From CAZVAO01 sp964625175 (GTDB lineage: Bacteria > Bacillota > UBA994 > PWPR01), in NCBI GenBank assembly GCA_964625175.1, contig CAZVAO010000087.1:1-9722 (forward strand): a DNA stretch of 9,722 nucleotides, given 5' to 3'. The position numbers and the translations under genes are program-made. The notes beneath the pieces were generated by a model that worked only from the letters and a program-made list of their open reading frames with translations, did not search any database and was not told the DNA's origin. Shown here piece after piece: positions 6,475 to 9,722 of the stretch (position 1 is its first letter; the number at the start of each line of letters is the position of its first letter).

Positions 6475-6624
6475 CTTCACTTGCCGATAGGCATACTTCA
6501 CCGCGCAGCGGCTTCATGTGCCAACGGCACGCTTCACGCACGTAGTGCACTTCATGGCCGTAGGCCGCTTCATGTGCTACAGCACGCTTCACGCACGCAG
6601 TGCACTTCATATGCCAACGGCATA
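6475..6624. repeat. array of eight small hairpins joined by CTTCA
   Basis: CTTCA occurs at 6475, 6496, 6512, 6532, 6550, 6568, 6587 and 6605. Each is followed by a short palindrome with a different stem: TGCC/GGCA, CCGC/GCGG, GTGCC/GGCAC, GCAC/GTGC, GGCC/GGCC, GTGC/GCAC, GCAC/GTGC, ATGCC/GGCAT, with loops of about 3-4 bases. Stems differ while pairing is kept, and the linker is constant. Open frames across it on both strands are side effects of the repeats. It ends ten bases before the -35 of the next gene. I see no cas genes and no long conserved repeat, so it is not a CRISPR array. Confidence 0.85.
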
Positions 6625-6633
6625 TTTAAAGGG

Positions 6634-6662
6634 TTGCTAGTCCGAACAGAAACGGGTATAGT
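6634..6662 (+). promoter_or_regulatory. promoter of the EamA transporter gene
   Basis: TTGCTA (6634-6639) and TATAGT (6657-6662) are separated by 17 bases. The start site would be near 6669, giving a leader of about 20 bases. Confidence 0.7.
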
Positions 6663-6688
6663 ATACGGGTGGTTAGGAGTTGATCCTT

Positions 6689-7624
6689 ATGAAGCAAAAT
6701 CAAACTGTATTACCCTATCTGTCGGGGCTGGCCTATGCAACAATCTTTGGTTTTTCGTTTTTAGTGACGAAGAATGTTCTGGCTTTTGTGGATCCCTTTC
6801 ATTTCTTGGGGTTGCGTTTTTTATTTGCCGTTAGTTTAATGTCGCTGCTTATTCTATTAAAAATTGTTAAAGTGAATTATCGCAACAAGAATATCAAGTC
6901 TGTTGTAATCCTTGGTCTTTTTCAGCCTCTTTTGTATTTTACGTGCGAGACACTCGGCGTTCAGCGTGTTTCGTCATCTCAAGTGGGCATGATGATTGCT
7001 TTAATTCCGATATTTGTAGCAATCTTTAGTGTAATTTTTCTCAAAGAGTATCTTACGAAACTCCAAATGGTCTGTATTGCTTTATCGGTGAGCGGTGTGC
7101 TATTCATCGTTTCGATGCAAGGGAATGGGGGAGGAACCACAAACTATTTAGGTTATGTTTTTTTGTTAGGTGCGGTTTTATCTGCCGCCACTTTCAATGT
7201 CAGTTCGCGTAAACTCTCCAAACAATTCTCTCCTTTGGAATTGACCTATATTATGATGTGGGTGGGCACAGTTTCTTTTAATATTCTGGGTTATATCCAA
7301 TATCGGCAATTGGGCAAATACAGCAGTTATTTTGCACCACTCTTTAATGTAGATGTGATCCCCGCATTTATCTACTTAGCTTTCTTGTCATCGATCGTCG
7401 CTTTCGCACTGGTTAATTTCACTTTGTCTCAATTACCTGCGGCGCGCGCCTCGCTTTTCGCCAACCTAGTCACAGTCATTTCAATTATTGCTGGTGTCGT
7501 ATTCAGGAATGAATCTTTCATGTGGTATCACTTTGTAGGATGTTGCATGATTCTTGGTGGCGTATGGGGTGTTAATCACTTCACCAAAAAAGTGATTAAT
7601 AAGGACCAGCAAGTCATCGCCTAG
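6689..7624 (+). CDS. EamA/DMT-family transporter
   Basis: This 311-residue inner-membrane protein has two EamA repeats (about residues 5-135 and 150-290), giving around ten hydrophobic helices. That is the usual size and layout of drug/metabolite transporter family permeases, which export amino acids, other metabolites or drugs. Family-like stretches include GLAYATIFGFSFLVTK near the N-terminus, the QVGMMIALIPIFVAIFS segment, and the basic C-terminal tail. The start is ATG 6689 behind AGGAG (6675-6679); TTG 6680 would overlap that site. It has its own promoter and ends in a terminator shared with the convergent gene, so it is monocistronic. The substrate cannot be read from the sequence. Confidence 0.88.
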   Translation: MKQNQTVLPYLSGLAYATIFGFSFLVTKNVLAFVDPFHFLGLRFLFAVSLMSLLILLKIVKVNYRNKNIKSVVILGLFQPLLYFTCETLGVQRVSSSQVGMMIALIPIFVAIFSVIFLKEYLTKLQMVCIALSVSGVLFIVSMQGNGGGTTNYLGYVFLLGAVLSAATFNVSSRKLSKQFSPLELTYIMMWVGTVSFNILGYIQYRQLGKYSSYFAPLFNVDVIPAFIYLAFLSSIVAFALVNFTLSQLPAARASLFANLVTVISIIAGVVFRNESFMWYHFVGCCMILGGVWGVNHFTKKVINKDQQVIA

Positions 7625-7648
7625 TGCTGAGCCCTATTTAAACAAAGA

Positions 7649-7683
7649 AAAACGATTCAAGCGCAAAGCGTTTGAATCGTTTT
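7649..7683. terminator. bidirectional terminator between convergent genes
   Basis: AACGATTCAAGCGC (7651-7664) pairs with GCGTTTGAATCGTT (7668-7681), 14 base pairs with one G-T and a three-base loop. It is flanked by A-rich sequence on the left and T-rich sequence on the right, so it can end both the transporter transcript and the opposite PLP-enzyme transcript. Confidence 0.9.
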
Positions 7684-7703
7684 ATCATTTTTGAGTGTTA
7701 TTC

Positions 7704-8846
7704 CTATGGTTTTTTTTGATTTTTTTGATACTTTTTAAGCACAGCGATTGCTTGCTCAACATCATCCATATTGTTATAAGCATGGAAGCCAAAGCGAATA
7801 CCATCGCGGCGCGGGCTGATGAAGAGATTATGTTGTCGCGCATAGGCGACAAGATCTTTAGCATCCTGTCTTTGAACAGTAATGATATGACTGAGTGTGG
7901 GGTCGCTAGTCACTAAATCGGTAGTGAACCCTATTTCATTTAACCCATCATTGAGGGCACGTGTCAAGCTCTGGATATGGGTTTTGATGTTTTCGACACC
8001 GATCTCGATTAGGAGATCAAGTCCGGCATCCATTGCCGCTAAGCCAGCCAGGTGATTCGGAGCAGGTTGCAGACAAGAGGCGGTGTGCACATAGGTATAG
8101 TCTTCCTCGGGAAAAAGTGTACTGCCTTCACGAACGGTACTTGATGGTGTCAATTGACTCGGAATGAGGTCGGCTAACACCTCTTCAGCCACATATAAAA
8201 AACCACTACCATAAGGGGACATTAAGCCTTTGTAAGCTGCTGAGGAAAGCACATCTATCCCCATTTCGCGTGGATTGAGAGGAATGAAACCGAAAGCTTG
8301 AATGGCATCAGCAACAAAATAGGCGTGATGCTTCTTAGCTAGTCTGCTGATCGCGGTACAATCTAGCAAAGCGCCTGGATAAAAAGTGACTAATGAGGCA
8401 GCGACAAACTTGGTGTTGTCATCCATAGCAGCAGCAATTGCTTTAGGATCGATGATACCTTTTTTGCTGGGAACAACTCGCACATCAACACCAAGGCGGC
8501 GCAGATGCAGCCAAGGGTAGAAATTAGCAGGATGCTCACAGTCAGAGATTACTACATTGTCTGTGGGTTTCCAGCGGATGGCATTGGCAAAAATATTGAA
8601 GCCATCGGCAGTGCTGTTTGTCAGGACAATCTCTGAAGCCTGCGCACTGAGCGTTTGGGCAATTTTCTGAATCACCCGCTCTTGGATTGGTTTATTGGTC
8701 ATGCCATCGCTCAGATTTTGCCAACCAATCGCCGCATCAATCATGGCCTGAGTCACAGGGCGAGGGGTTAATCCGCGAGCCGGCGTTTCTAAATAGGTGT
8801 GCTGACAGGCAGCTGGTGTTAATTGACGAAATTGTTCAAAATTCAT
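7704..8846 (-). CDS. aminotransferase class V PLP enzyme, not a typical cysteine desulfurase
   Basis: This 380-residue cytoplasmic enzyme starts at ATG behind GGAGGTC on the minus strand. It has the fold-type I pattern of class V aminotransferases: EHPAN (104-108) over the cofactor, D180 and Q183 in VADAIQAFG, and SSAAYKG with PLP lysine K206. The C-terminal block RFGFHAYN (351-358) stands where group II cysteine desulfurases carry a catalytic Cys in RAGxHCAQP, and no such Cys is present. This argues against sulfur mobilisation and for a CsdA-like or isopenicillin-N-epimerase-like enzyme acting on an unknown amino acid. The Lys-rich tail KKYQKNQKKP comes from the T-runs near 7711-7736. It is divergent from lysE, 112 bases away. 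I found no clear promoter for it. The family is firm and the substrate unknown. Confidence 0.85.
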   Translation of the reverse strand: MNFEQFRQLTPAACQHTYLETPARGLTPRPVTQAMIDAAIGWQNLSDGMTNKPIQERVIQKIAQTLSAQASEIVLTNSTADGFNIFANAIRWKPTDNVVISDCEHPANFYPWLHLRRLGVDVRVVPSKKGIIDPKAIAAAMDDNTKFVAASLVTFYPGALLDCTAISRLAKKHHAYFVADAIQAFGFIPLNPREMGIDVLSSAAYKGLMSPYGSGFLYVAEEVLADLIPSQLTPSSTVREGSTLFPEEDYTYVHTASCLQPAPNHLAGLAAMDAGLDLLIEIGVENIKTHIQSLTRALNDGLNEIGFTTDLVTSDPTLSHIITVQRQDAKDLVAYARQHNLFISPRRDGIRFGFHAYNNMDDVEQAIAVLKKYQKNQKKP

Positions 8847-8896
8847 GAAAAGACCTCCTTCACTGTTAACAATATTCGCTGATTATTGGTGTCTCC

Positions 8897-8926
8897 CTGC
8901 CATAGTATGAAAAATTTTGTTATAAT
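8897..8926 (+). promoter_or_regulatory. extended -10 promoter of lysE
   Basis: A perfect TATAAT (8921-8926) is preceded by TGT (8918-8920), the extended -10 element. The best -35 is weak, CTGCCA (8897-8902), 18 bases upstream. It lies in the 112-base space shared with the divergent PLP-enzyme gene. Confidence 0.7.
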
Positions 8927-8958
8927 AGAGCCGTTGTAGAGCAGGGGGTGATCGCGAG

Positions 8959-9561
8959 ATGAACACGTTTCTTCAAGGAATATTATTAGGATTTGCTTAT
9001 GTAGCTCCGATTGGCATGCAAAATGTGTTTGTGATTCAAAGCGCATTAACAACGGATCAGCGCCAAGCGTTCTTAACCGCTTTTTTTGTGATCATCAATG
9101 ATGTATTGTTAGCATTCGCCTGTTTCTGGGGAGTTGGTGCACTATTGGAACATTATTCATTTTTGCGGATTCCCATTGCGCTTGTCGGTTGTTTATTTAT
9201 TCTTTTTGTGGCCTACTCTCTTTGGCACAAATCGGCAAATGATATGCAAATCACAAGAAACGTTGTGCGTCGTCCGTGGCAATTGTTTATGGCCTGCTTT
9301 GCAGTCACTTGGTTGAATCCTCAAGCTATTATTGACGGAACACTACTTTTTGGTGGAATGCGGGCATCTCTTAGTGCAGATATTCGAATCAATTTTATCA
9401 TGGGGGTAGCGCTTGCTTCTCTCGTGTGGTTTAGCACGATATCCTTTGTTGTGTTTAAATCGAGTCATTCCTTTACACCAAAAGTGCAATTAATCATTAA
9501 TCGGATATGTGCAATCATACTCCTGATATTTGCAGTGAAACTCGGGTTGGGTGTTTTTTAG
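8959..9561 (+). CDS. LysE/ArgO-type amino-acid exporter
   Basis: This 200-residue membrane protein is of the usual LysE-superfamily length with about six hydrophobic helices. The N-terminal GFAYVAPIGMQNVFVIQSAL (residues 12-31) is the hallmark of LysE/ArgO exporters, which expel lysine or arginine. The central VIINDVLLAF and WLNPQAIIDG blocks also fit. The start ATG follows GGGGGTGAT (8944-8952). It has its own extended -10 promoter. No LysG/ArgP-type regulator is adjacent, although LysE genes are often paired with one. Its stop codon TAG abuts a heptamer array. The family is secure; whether the substrate is lysine, arginine or another amino acid is not shown by the sequence. Confidence 0.9.
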   Translation: MNTFLQGILLGFAYVAPIGMQNVFVIQSALTTDQRQAFLTAFFVIINDVLLAFACFWGVGALLEHYSFLRIPIALVGCLFILFVAYSLWHKSANDMQITRNVVRRPWQLFMACFAVTWLNPQAIIDGTLLFGGMRASLSADIRINFIMGVALASLVWFSTISFVVFKSSHSFTPKVQLIINRICAIILLIFAVKLGLGVF

Positions 9562-9693
9562 GTGATAGGCGATAAGCGATAGGCGATAGGGGATAGTGAT
9601 AGGGGATAGGTGATAGGGGATAGGTGATAGGTGATAGGTGATAGGTGATAGGTGATAGGTGATAGGGGATAGGGGACAAGGAATCAGGGATCA
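9562..9693 (+). repeat. heptamer array directly after lysE
   Basis: About 18 consecutive 7-base units start the base after the lysE stop: GTGATAG, GCGATAA, GCGATAG twice, GGGATAG, a six-base TGATAG, alternating GGGATAG and GTGATAG, then six GTGATAG in a row (9624-9665). They degrade into GGGATAG, GGGACAA, GGAATCA and GGGATCA. The middle is uniform and the ends have diverged. It contains TGA and TAG in every plus-strand frame, and no gene. Confidence 0.9.
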
Positions 9694-9700
9694 GATCATG

Positions 9701-9722
9701 GTGGACAAACGGTGTTTGCCAT
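9701..9722. terminator. hairpin at the window edge, possible terminator
   Basis: CAAAC (9706-9710) pairs with GTTTG (9714-9718) around loop GGT. With A9705 bulged, GTGG (9701-9704) can extend the stem with CCAT (9719-9722) through one wobble. Any T-run would lie outside the window, so its role as the lysE terminator is unproven. Confidence 0.3.

Noticed and set aside
6314..6610. 98-codon minus-strand frame across the hairpin array, with plus-strand frames 6336-6545 and 6481-6834
   Set aside because: Their residues simply translate the CTTCA/TGAAG repeats and palindromes, there is no ribosome binding site, and the last one runs into the transporter gene in the wrong frame.
6475..6624. CRISPR array
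   Set aside because: The constant part is only five bases, the variable parts are short palindromes of 11-16 bases, and no cas gene is nearby.
7695..7916. Plus-strand 73-codon frame at the end of the PLP enzyme
   Set aside because: It begins in T-rich sequence antisense to the C-terminus of the enzyme, with no ribosome binding site.
8843..9052. Minus-strand frame spanning the divergent promoter region
   Set aside because: It overlaps the lysE start and promoter and has no homology features.

Overview
The window looks like chromosomal DNA from a low- to mid-GC Bacillota (Firmicute), probably an anaerobe of the Clostridia or Negativicutes. The evidence is a tRNA-sensing T-box leader, strong GGAGG ribosome binding sites, TTG and GTG starts, sigma-A type promoters with 17-base spacers, a GlmL/MutL-type protein linked to B12-dependent carbon-skeleton mutases, and an archaeal-type aspartyl-tRNA synthetase. 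I cannot fix the genus from sequence alone.

Region 1 (about 1-4545) is a compact four-gene operon behind a clear promoter (TTGAGT, 17 bases, TATAAT). Its genes are a GlmL-like ASKHA ATPase with a long C-terminal extension, a 435-residue protein with lipoyl-like barrel-sandwich segments and a KOW-like segment, a 334-residue protein of unknown family, and a 52-residue protein with an amphipathic N-terminus. Gaps of 3, 1 and 14 bases argue for co-transcription and a shared job. GlmL relatives are associated with adenosylcobalamin-dependent mutases, but no mutase is present in the window, so the client is unknown. This is the best candidate for an uncharacterised system.

Region 2 (about 4561-6350) is a T-box leader with its terminator/antiterminator, then an archaeal-type AspRS and a rho-independent terminator. 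The probable Asn (AAC) specifier fits an enzyme that makes Asp-tRNA(Asn) for tRNA-dependent asparagine formation. The aspS reading frame is bracketed by two arrays of six 11-base repeats each, in opposite orientation.

Region 3 (6173-6688) has no gene but is dense in structure. It holds a 120-base imperfect palindrome, a terminator, the second 11-base array, three GATCCCC heptamers, an array of eight small variable hairpins joined by a constant CTTCA linker, and the promoter of the next gene.

Region 4 (6689-9561) holds an EamA/DMT-type transporter, a convergent fold-type I PLP enzyme of aminotransferase class V sharing a bidirectional terminator with it, and a divergent LysE/ArgO-type amino-acid exporter with an extended -10 promoter. 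Directly behind lysE lies an array of about 18 heptamers (GTGATAG/GGGATAG), followed by a hairpin at the window edge. The same degenerate heptamer theme occurs at three separate intergenic sites.
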